A stretch of DNA of 64,000 nucleotides from Endoryza foliicola (GTDB lineage: Bacteria > Bacteroidota > Bacteroidia > Chitinophagales > Chitinophagaceae): assembly GCA_965226965.1 (NCBI GenBank), contig OZ245715.1, positions 4,402,001 to 4,466,000 of the forward strand. The letters are read 5' to 3'. Shown piece by piece: positions 50,600 through 59,164 of this stretch (the first letter of the stretch is position 1; the number at the start of each line of letters is the position of its first letter). Under the pieces are notes generated by a model. It was not told the DNA's origin and did not search any database. It saw nothing but the letters and a program-made list of their open reading frames with translations. The position numbers were made by a program, and so were the translations under genes.

Positions 50600-51592
50600 A
50601 TGAAGAATTGGCTTATTGTACGTGTAATTTTTACACTTCTTTTTATTGGTTTTTGGGTATTAGAAATTGCAGCACAATCAACCGACTCGAGCAGAGCAGC
50701 TTATACGCTGCAAATTCCCGGATCGTTGATAAGTTTCAAGATGGTTCCTATCAGTGGCGGTAGTTTCACCATGGGTAGTGTAGAAACTGAGAAAGGAAGA
50801 AGAGCAGATGAGGGACCTCAGCACACAGTAACAATTGCCGCTTTTTGGATGGAAGAGCATGAAGTTACTTACGATGAATTTCTCTTATTCTTCAATGATG
50901 AACAAGTGAGTAGAAACTCACAGGTAGATGCCGTTACTCGGCCTACTCCACAATACATTGATTTAAGTTGGGGTATGGGAAAACAAGGTGGCTTTCCGGT
51001 GAATAGCATGAGTCAACACACGGCAATGATGTATTGCAGATGGTTGTACTTGAAAACAGGTCAGTTTTATCGATTGCCAACTGAAGCTGAATGGGAGTAT
51101 GCCTGCAGAGCCGGCTCCACCACAACTTATTTTTTTGGTAACGATGAGGCACAACTGAAAGATTATGCCTGGTTTGCTTTGAACAGCAAAAACAAATATC
51201 AAAAGGTAATGCAAAAGAAACCCAACGCATGGGGCTTGTACGACATGTTGGGAAATGTGGCCGAATGGACCCTCGATGGTTACAATGAAAGTTTTTATGC
51301 GTCGGACAATGCAAAGAAAGAAAATGCCCTAGCTATACCTACTACCCAATACCCAAGAGTGGTTAGAGGTGGTGGCTATTTGGATCCGGCTGACGCATTG
51401 CGTTCTGCTGCCAGAACCAAATCGGAAGCGCGCTGGAACAGAAGAGATCCACAAATTCCAAAAAGCAAATGGTGGCTCACCGATGGCATGAGTGTTGGGT
51501 TTAGAGTGGTGCGCCCTGCAGGAAATTTTACAAAAGAAGAAATTGAAAAGTTTTACAACGACTTTTTAGGAACTAAAGAAGAAGAACAATAA
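50600..51592 (+). CDS. SUMF1-fold protein lacking the formylglycine Cys pair
   Basis: A 330-residue exported protein with an N-terminal hydrophobic signal (IVRVIFTLLFIGFWVLEIAA). The FGE-type fold is clear: FKMVPISGGSFTMGS, WMEEHEVTYDEFLLF, MYCRWLYLKTGQFYRLPTEA, WEYACRAGSTTTYFFG, AWGLYDMLGNVAEW and VVRGGGYLDPAD, ending SVGFRVVRP. RGGGY replaces the RGGSxxC of active enzymes and no C-x4-C pair follows, so it is unlikely to make formylglycine. Such proteins are thought to be structural or ligand-binding variants. It is followed 38 bp later by the oxidoreductase gene. Confidence 0.88.
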   Translation: MKNWLIVRVIFTLLFIGFWVLEIAAQSTDSSRAAYTLQIPGSLISFKMVPISGGSFTMGSVETEKGRRADEGPQHTVTIAAFWMEEHEVTYDEFLLFFNDEQVSRNSQVDAVTRPTPQYIDLSWGMGKQGGFPVNSMSQHTAMMYCRWLYLKTGQFYRLPTEAEWEYACRAGSTTTYFFGNDEAQLKDYAWFALNSKNKYQKVMQKKPNAWGLYDMLGNVAEWTLDGYNESFYASDNAKKENALAIPTTQYPRVVRGGGYLDPADALRSAARTKSEARWNRRDPQIPKSKWWLTDGMSVGFRVVRPAGNFTKEEIEKFYNDFLGTKEEEQ

Positions 51593-51630
51593 ACAACCAA
51601 CTATTTCAAAACACACCCAAACAATTGCAT

Positions 51631-52959
51631 ATGAATAAACATTCACGCCGCGATTTTGTGAAACAAACATCGTTTTTGGCCGGAGGCATTTTTTCTGCCC
51701 CACTCATTGCCGGAGCTACCAACTATCATTCAGGAGCTGCCGGTACTATTAAAATTGCCATCGTAGGTTGCGGTGGTAGAGGAACCGGTGCTACCTTACA
51801 GGCATTGGTTGCTCGTCCGGAAGTTACGCTGGTAGCCATGGCCGATGCATTTCGCGATCGACTCGATAGCTGCTACAAAACGTTGATGAGTGAAGATGCC
51901 TCCGATTCAAAAGGAAACAAAGTTGACCTTAAACCCAAGATTCAAGTTCCGGAAGAAAACAAATTCACCGGATTTGATGCTTATAAAAAAGCCATTGCGT
52001 TGGCCGATGTAGTTATTTTAACCACGCCTCCCGGTTTCCGCCCTGTTCATTTTGAAGAAGCGATCTCTCAAGGCAAACATGTATTCATGGAGAAGCCAGT
52101 GGCTACCGACCCTGCCGGTGTTCAAAAAGTATTGGCAGCGGCTGTCATCGCTAAAGAGAAAAAATTGAATGTGGTGGTGGGTCTTCAACGCCACTATCAA
52201 AACAGCTACCGTGAATTGTTCAAGCGTAAGGATATGATCGGCGACATCGTTTCTGCTCAAGCATGGTGGGACAACGATGGTGTTTGGGTCAACAAACGCA
52301 AGTACCAACAAACTGAAATGGAATACCAAATGCGCAACTGGTACTATTTCAATTGGCTTTGTGGTGATCATATTACGGAACAACACATTCACAATATTGA
52401 TGTGATCAACTGGTTCAAAGGTGGCTATCCGGTGAAAGCGCAAGGTATTGGTGGACGTCAGGTGAGAAAAGGCAAAGAATACGGAGAGATCTTCGATCAC
52501 CATTATGTTGAATTTCATTATGCCGATGGCTCAATTTTGAACAGTCAGTGCCGCCACATTCCGGGCACTATGAGTAAAGTAGACGAGTTGTTAGTAGGAA
52601 CCAAGGGTAAAATTTTTGCAGGAGCCGCAAACATCGTTGACTATAAAGGCAAAGTATTGTATCAATACGACACCAAACTAGAAAACAATCCATACCAAAC
52701 CGAACACGATGAATTATTCGATGCCATTGTGAAAGGTGAATACAAATTTGCTGATGCAGAAAACGGTGCAAAGAGTACCATGACTTCAATTTTGGGAAGA
52801 ATGGCAACTTATTCCGGTCAGGTAATTGAATGGGACAAAGCCATTAACAGTGGTTTATCGATTCAACCAAAATCATATGACTGGAATGCAATGCCGCCTA
52901 CTTTGCCTAATGAGGATGGATTTTATCCGGTGGCGGTTCCGGGGAAGACAACGTATTAA
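51631..52959 (+). CDS. Tat-exported Gfo/Idh/MocA-family oxidoreductase
   Basis: A 442-residue protein: a Tat signal with SRRDFVKQTSFLAGG, then a Rossmann domain (IKIAIVGCGGRGTGATLQAL), the family EKP motif in VFMEKPVATDPAGV, and the alpha/beta substrate domain (NWLCGDHITEQHIHNIDVIN, FDHHYVEFHYADGS). These enzymes oxidise or reduce sugars, inositols or their derivatives using a bound NAD(P); exported members are common in Bacteroidota glycan loci. The ATG at 51631 is preferred over an upstream TTG. The transcript ends at the strong hairpin at 53079-53130. Confidence 0.9.
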   Translation: MNKHSRRDFVKQTSFLAGGIFSAPLIAGATNYHSGAAGTIKIAIVGCGGRGTGATLQALVARPEVTLVAMADAFRDRLDSCYKTLMSEDASDSKGNKVDLKPKIQVPEENKFTGFDAYKKAIALADVVILTTPPGFRPVHFEEAISQGKHVFMEKPVATDPAGVQKVLAAAVIAKEKKLNVVVGLQRHYQNSYRELFKRKDMIGDIVSAQAWWDNDGVWVNKRKYQQTEMEYQMRNWYYFNWLCGDHITEQHIHNIDVINWFKGGYPVKAQGIGGRQVRKGKEYGEIFDHHYVEFHYADGSILNSQCRHIPGTMSKVDELLVGTKGKIFAGAANIVDYKGKVLYQYDTKLENNPYQTEHDELFDAIVKGEYKFADAENGAKSTMTSILGRMATYSGQVIEWDKAINSGLSIQPKSYDWNAMPPTLPNEDGFYPVAVPGKTTY

Positions 52960-53078
52960 TGGATGCGCGCTTCGCGGCATAAAGAGACGCAAAGATTATG
53001 AAGGGAAAGGAGTTTCGCTAAGAAAGGCTTTAGTAAACGTCTTTTTTTAACCACAGATCACTCAGATTATACAGATTA

Positions 53079-53130
53079 CCACAGATTAGAGGCTGTAAGA
53101 TAATACCCTCTGGTCTGTGGTATTTTTTTT
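53079..53130 (+). terminator. Terminator built from an ACCACAGATTA phrase
   Basis: CCACAGATTAGAGG (53079-53092) pairs at 12 of 14 positions with CCTCTGGTCTGTGG (53107-53120) and is followed by TATTTTTTTT. It lies 120 bp downstream of the Gfo/Idh/MocA gene. The left arm belongs to a run of CACAGATTA-like units from 53049. Confidence 0.8.
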
Positions 53131-53189
53131 GAACCGAAGCGGTGGTTCGAAGAATTCATTCAATTAACCAATTCTCAAACCATCACATC

Positions 53190-53363
53190 TTCAAATTACC
53201 TGTTCTCATCCTCCCTCTTGTATTTCGGTTGTTCCATTATTAATTATTAATTATTCATTCTTAATTAATTCCCCCTGTTCTTCTTCCTGTTCTTTCTTGA
53301 TCTACCCGGCTGTTCCATTATTAATTATTACTTATTAATTATTAATTGCCCCCTCCTCGCTTC
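53190..53363. repeat. Phrase mosaic after the ABC-2 permease gene (reverse orientation)
   Basis: On the minus strand, about 13 nt after the permease stop codon, an AT run ends ATGGAACAGCCGG. A GAACAGGAAGAAGAACAGGG tract and GGGGAATTAATTAAG follow, then a second AT run ending ATGGAACAACCG and an ACAAGAGGGAGGATGAG tract. No gene was seen in 52960-53363 apart from the terminator. Confidence 0.7.
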
Positions 53364-54203
53364 TTAAGACAAAATGTCCTTCTTCTTAAACACCCACCAA
53401 GAAGCTCCCAACAAAACGAGAATATAAACAACCAATACTTTTGCCGAATATCCGATGGTGGCATAATCGATGGGGTTATCAAAGTATCCTTTCCAACCTA
53501 ACATTTGAGAGGTAAAAAGATAAGGCTTCATTAAATTAAACAGCGGTATGTCCATTATAGAGAGAATAGTTGCTACAATAACAACGCTCATAGTGGTTGC
53601 GATTGGGCCCAATGAATTCTCCGCGAACAATGAGAGAAAGAAAGAGATGGTAGCTACCGTGATCATGGCCAGTGAGGCAAATCCGAATGACAAAAAATAC
53701 CTCCACAAAATATCATTCGACTTTATTTGTACAATCTGTTCACTTTGAAAAATGAGCATATCTCCTTTTCCAAAAAACACGAGCGAAAGCAATAAAGCCA
53801 AAAAGGCCATCCAAAGAAGAAGAGCGATGGTATACGTAACAGTAGCCAGATACTTTCCTAAAAGCAAAGAAGTTCTGCTTATGGGTTTGGTGGCAATCAA
53901 ACGCAGGGTTCCCATGGCAGCTTCACCCGCAAACATATCACCGCCTACCATGGCTATTAGCAGTGGAACGTGAATCAAAAGCGTTTGAAGCACAATGTAA
54001 CAGATTAAATATCCATTCATCACCTTTCCTTCTACATTAAACGTGTTCTTGATGCTTTGCAACATGAAACTCACATAGGTTTCTCCATCTACATACAATG
54101 CCAATTGAATCAACATCACAATAGCTGCAATGGCACCGAATGAAATATAGGTGCGAGGGCGCATGAATATTTTATACAACTCAATTCGTAAAACGGTCAA
54201 CAT
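53364..54203 (-). CDS. ABC-2-type transporter permease
   Basis: A 279-residue membrane protein with six hydrophobic segments. Landmarks of the ABC-2/NatB-like group are the cytoplasmic start LTVLRIELYKIFMRPRTYIS, GGDMFAGEAAMGTLRLIATKPISRTSLLLGKY and the final helix pair ending SWWVFKKKDIL. Its 5' end overlaps the ATPase gene by 23 bp, so it is the permease half of that exporter. The substrate is unknown; the family includes Na+, drug and lipid exporters. Confidence 0.9.
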   Translation of the reverse strand: MLTVLRIELYKIFMRPRTYISFGAIAAIVMLIQLALYVDGETYVSFMLQSIKNTFNVEGKVMNGYLICYIVLQTLLIHVPLLIAMVGGDMFAGEAAMGTLRLIATKPISRTSLLLGKYLATVTYTIALLLWMAFLALLLSLVFFGKGDMLIFQSEQIVQIKSNDILWRYFLSFGFASLAMITVATISFFLSLFAENSLGPIATTMSVVIVATILSIMDIPLFNLMKPYLFTSQMLGWKGYFDNPIDYATIGYSAKVLVVYILVLLGASWWVFKKKDILS

Positions 54204-55125
54204 GTTGATTAGCGCTTGTAAGTGATAAGAAATAATCTTCTAGTGAATACTTTGGTTGAAGAGAAATCAATCGGCCACCTTCATTAATTATGAAAGAAGA
54301 GAAGCCAGGGATCTGATTTTTATCTATCTGAAGTACGAATCCTGTACCGGTTACTTCTGTGATGTTTTCTGCCCATATAGAAGACTGCAATACAGTTAGC
54401 ATTTCAGCAGGATTCTCCAGCTCCACATTAACAATCATCTTTGAAGGATCGAACAATTCTTTCACAGCGCCTTCCACTACTTTCTTTCCTTTGTCAATGA
54501 TGATCATCCGATCGGCGATCAACTCAATTTCACTTAGCAAGTGAGAAGAAACCAAAATGGTTTTGCCTTCTTTCTTACAAAGCTTCAGAATCAAGTTTCT
54601 GATATCGGCAATCCCTTGAGGATCCAAACCATTGGTTGGTTCGTCGAGAATAATAAGATCAGGATTGTGAATGAGGGCTACCGCTAAACCGAGGCGTTGT
54701 TTCATGCCCTGAGAAAAAGTGCGGACTTTGCTATGCGCTCTTTTCTCCAAACCAACCTGAGTAAGTTGGTACATAAGCTGATCTTGGTCGGGTTTCAACC
54801 CGCTGAGTCGGGCAAAAAGGCGTAGGTTTTCGTAAGCGGTTAGGTATTTATAGAGGTCGGGGCGTTCAATAACGGCGCCAATTTTGGAAAGAATTTCTGA
54901 GCGATTGGTTTCCAATGATTTGCCAAAAATCTCGATACTGCCTGAACTGGGTTTGATGAGTGACAAAAGCATTCGAATGGTAGTAGATTTTCCGGCGCCG
55001 TTTTGGCCCAGAAAACCGTGAATTTCACCGGGATATACTTCGAAAGAAAGGCCGTCTACCGCCCTCAATTCCTTGTATTCCTTGGTAAGATTCGTAACTT
55101 TTATGACCGGATTCTCCATATGCAT
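54181..55125 (-). CDS. ABC transporter ATP-binding protein
   Basis: A 314-residue ATPase. Walker A is GQNGAGKSTTIRML (about residue 40), the signature loop is the degenerate FSQGMKQRLGLA, Walker B is LIILDEPTNGLDP, and the H-loop is SSHLLSEIE. The C-terminal roughly 90-residue extension is typical of ABC-2 drug or antibiotic exporters (CcmA-like). Two in-frame ATGs (55125 and 55119) are possible starts. The 3' end overlaps the permease gene. Confidence 0.93.
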   Translation of the reverse strand: MHMENPVIKVTNLTKEYKELRAVDGLSFEVYPGEIHGFLGQNGAGKSTTIRMLLSLIKPSSGSIEIFGKSLETNRSEILSKIGAVIERPDLYKYLTAYENLRLFARLSGLKPDQDQLMYQLTQVGLEKRAHSKVRTFSQGMKQRLGLAVALIHNPDLIILDEPTNGLDPQGIADIRNLILKLCKKEGKTILVSSHLLSEIELIADRMIIIDKGKKVVEGAVKELFDPSKMIVNVELENPAEMLTVLQSSIWAENITEVTGTGFVLQIDKNQIPGFSSFIINEGGRLISLQPKYSLEDYFLSLTSANQHVDRFTN

Positions 55126-55465
55126 CTGCAAAGACAAAATATATTACAAAAGGTTTGAAATCTAAAAAACTGCCTATGAGTTAGTTAGCTCAAGGTAGGC
55201 ATAAAATTAAGTGGATGCACTTGCAAATACTAAAAACGGCTACTATATTTGTTGCACTACAAACATCCTAAGAGAATTCCGTTTCAGATTCTCCAATTTC
55301 CTTTCTCTAATTTCTAGTTTATTTATTGTGTTCCAATAACTATGTACCACACAGTACAAGTCATTAGTTTTTTCCAGATATACCGTCCAACCTACGAAAT
55401 GCCCCAATGGTGGATTACCTCCCACCGCAGTGCTTAACTTTTATTCATTCTGAAACCTGACAAAA
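55126..55465. other. 340-bp intergenic gap with no clear gene
   Basis: The gap separates the divergent ABC ATPase and T9SS cargo genes, so both promoters must be here. A short open frame on the minus strand (55243-55425) has no family features. No dispersed phrase and no strong hairpin were seen. Confidence 0.6.
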
Positions 55466-56896
55466 ATGAAACGCATTATCGCTGTATGGGCATTATTGGC
55501 TTTTGCTAACGCGAAAGCTCAGACGATTGAAAATTTTAACACCAAACCGGGTGTTTCAACCAATCAAGTTCGTTCTTATCTTCAAACCAATTGCTGGGTA
55601 ATTGCTGATTTCGATGTGAATCGAAATGGCTGGACTCCAACAATGGAAGGAAATGGTGCGATGGTATCATCGGCACTTGGAAATGGACATCCGAACAGTG
55701 GTATTTTTACCCCCGTTTTAAATATCAATGGATCCTTAACCGTAACTTTCTTGTATCAGTTTAGTGAAGCTTTGGCGGCAAATGCCAGCAGAAAGCTTTC
55801 ACTTCTACTGGTAAATGCCGAACACCAAACCGAACAAGTATTGGACGAGATCAGCTTTACCAAAGTAACACCTAATTCAACTTACACCTACGAACACAGC
55901 TTTAGCAATTTAAAGAACGGTGCATACAAACTTTGTGTGAAGTATAGTGGTGTAGGTGGTGCTACTAAAGTTGCCATCGACCAGCTGCAATTCTCAGCTC
56001 CCTATTTTTACAACAATGGTTGCAACGAAGCACCGGTAGCTTCAAACGAAACGATCACAGGTATGCCCGATAGAACCGCAACCGGTTCCTTGATGGCCAC
56101 TGATAAAAATACTCAAGACCAAAAGTTGAGTTACTACATTGTAGGCAATTCTCCTGATGGCGAAGTAAAAATTACAGCCGATAACCAATTCAGCTTTGTT
56201 CCTAAACCTGATTTCAAAGGCAATAGTACAAAATTCACCTACCAAGCTTGCGATAATGGTGCAGGCGCACTTTGCTCAAATCAAGCAACGGTTACACTTC
56301 AGTTTCCAGCCGGAACATCGAATGGTTTCGCTTTGGCAAACTTGAAAGGCAATTATGAATCAGCAGGTGATGTGGTATTGGATTGGAACAGCATTGCAGA
56401 AGTTTCTGGTGATCGCTACGAAATAGAACGCAGCACCGATGGCAAGAAATGGAGCACTGTTGGTAGTTTGAAAGCTGCCGGTAGATCTTCACAGTTAAAG
56501 TCTTACCGCTTTTCCGACCATGTCGGTTCTTATACTGCAAAAAGAAAAGATTTGTTCTACCGACTGAAAGCAGTGAACACAGGCGGAGAAGCTTGGACCA
56601 GTAAGATTCTTGTAGTTCGTGTATACAACTCTACATTTACTCAAATGATCAGTGTGGCACCAGATGTAGCTAAAAACGATATCACCGCTACTGTTCAATT
56701 GAATGAACCAGCTATCATTGTAATGAAAGTAGTAGACAATGCCGGAAGTGAAATCATGCGCAAGTCTATTAAAGCGAACGGTGGGTCTAATACTTTGGCA
56801 ATGGAAGGAACCAATAACCTTGGCAAAGGAAACTACACATTCGAAGTAATTGTAAACAGCACCGAGAGAATGTCGGTAGCGCTTATCAAAGAATAA
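55466..56896 (+). CDS. Secreted multidomain protein with T9SS-like C-terminus
   Basis: A 476-residue protein with a signal peptide (ending ANAKAQ). It has an N-terminal jelly-roll-like domain (IENFNTKPGVSTNQVRSYLQ.., IFTPVLNINGSLTVTFLYQF), a cadherin/Ig-like module (GCNEAPVASNETITGMPDRT, FSFVPKPDFKGNSTKFTY), a fibronectin-like module (YEIERSTDGKKWSTVGSL, LFYRLKAVNTGGEAWTSK) and a C-terminal sorting-like domain ending GNYTFEVIVNSTERMSVALI. Probable role: surface or extracellular adhesion or matrix; no enzyme motif. Monocistronic. Confidence 0.8.
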   Translation: MKRIIAVWALLAFANAKAQTIENFNTKPGVSTNQVRSYLQTNCWVIADFDVNRNGWTPTMEGNGAMVSSALGNGHPNSGIFTPVLNINGSLTVTFLYQFSEALAANASRKLSLLLVNAEHQTEQVLDEISFTKVTPNSTYTYEHSFSNLKNGAYKLCVKYSGVGGATKVAIDQLQFSAPYFYNNGCNEAPVASNETITGMPDRTATGSLMATDKNTQDQKLSYYIVGNSPDGEVKITADNQFSFVPKPDFKGNSTKFTYQACDNGAGALCSNQATVTLQFPAGTSNGFALANLKGNYESAGDVVLDWNSIAEVSGDRYEIERSTDGKKWSTVGSLKAAGRSSQLKSYRFSDHVGSYTAKRKDLFYRLKAVNTGGEAWTSKILVVRVYNSTFTQMISVAPDVAKNDITATVQLNEPAIIVMKVVDNAGSEIMRKSIKANGGSNTLAMEGTNNLGKGNYTFEVIVNSTERMSVALIKE

Positions 56897-57047
56897 GAGA
56901 TACTTAATAATTAAGAATTAATAATTAATAATGGTGGGCATGCCTCATGGTATTGAAATGTTACGAGTGTAGAACATTTGTACCACTCACTGTTTCAAAT
57001 ATTTGGATAACAATTTTTTTGTTAGGTTTATCAGAGGTAAAGAAGTA
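56897..57047. repeat. AT phrase after the T9SS cargo gene
   Basis: Ten bases after the stop codon, an AT run (TTAATAATTAAGAATTAATA..) ends in ATGGTGGGCATGCC, so here the ATGG end is kept but the AACAGCCGG tag is not. The rest up to the hairpin at 57048 shows no gene. Confidence 0.6.
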
Positions 57048-57073
57048 CCCGGAGAGATCCGGGGCTTTTTTTT
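57048..57073 (+). terminator. Terminator of the T9SS cargo gene
   Basis: CCCGGA (57048-57053), loop GAGA, TCCGGG (57058-57063), then GCTTTTTTTTGA. It lies about 150 bp after the stop codon. Confidence 0.7.
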
Positions 57074-57079
57074 GATCAG

Positions 57080-57540
57080 AATTGATCAGGATTTACAGGA
57101 TTAAAGGATTTACAGGATTATGATTTTAATGGATAGGTTAGATGGATGCCTGTTTTATAAAAAATGGATGTTATGATGATCGGGCAATCGACGCTGTAGG
57201 CATCGAACATCAGTAGCAATTGATCAGGATTTACAGGATTAAAGGATTTACAGGATTATGATTTTAATGGATAGGTTAGATGGATGCCTGTTTTATAAAA
57301 AATGGATGTTATGATGATCGGGCAATCGACGCTGTAGGCATCGAACATCAGTAGCAATTGATCAGGATTCACAAGATTAAAGGATTTACAGGATTGTGAT
57401 TTTAATGGGTAGATTAGATAAACCTATTACTGGTGAGGAACGGTTGAAAGGATAGAGAAAACGAAGCTGTAGGCGTCGAACATTAATAGCGATAAACGTA
57501 AACAAAGCAACACGATCCTGTAGGGGTCGAACCTTAGTAG
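57080..57540. repeat. Perfect 138-bp tandem duplication plus degenerate third copy
   Basis: 57080-57217 and 57218-57355 are identical 138-bp units. Each starts AATTGATCAGGATTTACAGG and ends GGCATCGAACATCAGTAGC. A third, diverged unit begins at 57356 and dissolves into CTGTAGGCGTCGAACATTAA and CCTGTAGGGGTCGAACCTTA. Internal subrepeats (GGATTTACAGGATT) occur within each unit. No open frame of note. The exact identity indicates a recent duplication. Confidence 0.93.
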
Positions 57541-57561
57541 AATTGAAGCCTTGTTTCAATC

Positions 57562-57846
57562 TTATTTACCTAAATAAGATTGGAGGTTGGCGACGTATAT
57601 TTCAAAGGCTTTGATGCCTTCGGGAGTGATTTTGCAGATGGTTTGAGGATAGTTGTCTTTGAATTGTTTCACAACATCAATGTAACCCGCGTCTTTCAAC
57701 TTATTGATTTGAACGCTTAAGTTACCTGCTGTAGCACCTGTTTTCTCTTTGATAAACGTGAATTCTGCTTCTTTCAATCCAATTAAGAGAGAAACCACTG
57801 CCAAGCGGAGTTGAGAATGTAATATGGGATCAAGATCCTTAAACAT
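57562..57846 (-). CDS. Small winged-helix transcriptional regulator
   Basis: A 94-residue single-domain winged-helix protein (HTH_34/MarR-like). The first helices are LHSQLRLAVVSLLIGLKEAE, the recognition helix is in TGATAGNLSVQINKLKDAGY, the wing is KDNYPQTICKITPEGIKAFE, and a C-terminal dimerisation helix follows. It is the last gene of the five-gene operon and overlaps the preceding gene by 8 bp. Such small regulators often sense an unknown signal and repress their own operon; palindromes in the operon promoter make autoregulation plausible. Confidence 0.87.
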   Translation of the reverse strand: MFKDLDPILHSQLRLAVVSLLIGLKEAEFTFIKEKTGATAGNLSVQINKLKDAGYIDVVKQFKDNYPQTICKITPEGIKAFEIYVANLQSYLGK

Positions 57847-58501
57847 TTTTAGTGCCTGCCTTTTGTTCTAAATACATTTTCCGAAGCTTAATTCCGGGAA
57901 TCAACCAAGCCAACATAGCTGCTGCAGCCATTAAAAGAAAGTCGGTTGCTAAGGACGTAAAAATCGCAACAATAGCAGCTACCCAGCAAAAGATTCCTCC
58001 AATCATCATCAACTTAAATTTCCTGACAAAAGCCGTTACCAGGGTGGGTAATCCGTACATAAACAAAAGCAAGGCAGCGCCATAGCTCCACAACTCAAAC
58101 TCAGGAGCTTTGCCTCCCATGGAGCGGTATTCTTTCAAGATAGGATACAACTCGTTCGATAAACTTGCTAAAGTGAAATTGATAAAGAAAACGCCAAATG
58201 CAAATGCGATCCAAACGTAATCAATTGATTGATCAACCCAAGACTTTGTAGCTTTTGCCTTTTTTTCTCGAATGGAAAGCCAGATTTGCGGTATCAGTCC
58301 TAGTATTGGTAAGATCCAGATGTCAAATGGAAATCTGAAACTGGTAGTAATTTGGATGTATTGTGCTATGGAGCAAAATGTAATGATGGAGCCCCAGATT
58401 ATTGGGCCTAAACCGGATTCTACAAAATTGTTCTTTGCAGTGGAGATCATCTTAGCGATGAGCTCCATACTTTCTTTTTCAGATAATGGTTTTTCTTCCA
58501 T
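57839..58501 (-). CDS. Polytopic membrane protein, paralogue 2, unknown function
   Basis: A 220-residue protein. A short acidic cytoplasmic start (PLSEKESMELIAKMISTAK) is followed by five or six transmembrane helices and a KLRKMYLEQKAG tail. It shares the opening (PLSxxES..LI..MI..A), the WGxxIxxCSIxQ turn and a PTL/PTF..AxxxKxK element with the next upstream gene. The family is not recognised. Its start is 2 bp from the previous stop, so it is tightly coupled. Its role is inferred only from operon membership. Confidence 0.78.
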   Translation of the reverse strand: MEEKPLSEKESMELIAKMISTAKNNFVESGLGPIIWGSIITFCSIAQYIQITTSFRFPFDIWILPILGLIPQIWLSIREKKAKATKSWVDQSIDYVWIAFAFGVFFINFTLASLSNELYPILKEYRSMGGKAPEFELWSYGAALLLFMYGLPTLVTAFVRKFKLMMIGGIFCWVAAIVAIFTSLATDFLLMAAAAMLAWLIPGIKLRKMYLEQKAGTKNV

Positions 58502-58503
58502 AA

Positions 58504-59100
58504 TCAATGTTGTTCTTTATATCTTTTTTTAAGAAAATAACCGGGAACAATCCAGGCAATAATAACAGCCAATCCAAGAAGTATCATGTGGTAGTCTGGA
58601 GAAACCCAATTTGAAATAATACTTAGCAACCAACAGCATACGCCACCAACGGCAAGTGATTTTACTTTCAATATAATTCCACTTAGAAATGTAGGAATCC
58701 CATACAAAGCCAATAAAACAGGTGCGTACATTCTATAAAAATGACCTACATCGTTTGTGCTACCAATTGCCAAGAACGACAAAAACATGGTTACAATAAA
58801 AGCCAACCAAACATACCCTACAATACTATCGGCATAGGTCTTTACTTTTTCATGTTTCCTACGTTTGAACAAATAATAGAACTGATAGATAGCTGCAACC
58901 CATGTTAGTCCCCAAATATAATAGTAGTGAGGCGTGTGAAGGATGTGTTGTAACACAAACTGCCCAATCGAGCAAATCAAGATAACCCAGCCCCAGAACA
59001 GGTACAAATGCCCATTCTCACTAAATTGGTTACGCGCCTTCTGGATCATTTCTTGAATGATCTGCAGGCTTTCGGTTCCACTGAGCGGTTCTTGTTCCAT
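58504..59100 (-). CDS. Polytopic membrane protein, paralogue 1, unknown function
   Basis: A 198-residue protein starting MEQEPLSGTESLQIIQEMIQ, with five or six hydrophobic helices (e.g. YLFWGWVILICSIGQFVL, AFIVTMFLSFLAIGS) and a basic tail (FLKKRYKEQH). It is a clear paralogue of the downstream gene. The ATG at 59100 was chosen because similarity between paralogues starts there. No transport or enzymatic motif was recognised; the cytoplasmic N-terminus could contact the winged-helix regulator (speculation). Confidence 0.78.
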   Translation of the reverse strand: MEQEPLSGTESLQIIQEMIQKARNQFSENGHLYLFWGWVILICSIGQFVLQHILHTPHYYYIWGLTWVAAIYQFYYLFKRRKHEKVKTYADSIVGYVWLAFIVTMFLSFLAIGSTNDVGHFYRMYAPVLLALYGIPTFLSGIILKVKSLAVGGVCCWLLSIISNWVSPDYHMILLGLAVIIAWIVPGYFLKKRYKEQH

Positions 59101-59164
59101 ATTAATGATTATAAGTCGACAAATATAAAGAGGTCCCGGCCGTTTTGACCGGGACATATTCACA

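Noticed and set aside
55243..55425. 60-residue minus-strand open frame in the ABC/T9SS divergent gap
   Set aside because: No start context, no hydrophobic or domain pattern, and it sits where the divergent promoters are expected.
57080..57540. Tandem repeats considered as a CRISPR array
   Set aside because: Units are 138 bp and identical throughout with no unique spacers, and there are no cas genes nearby.
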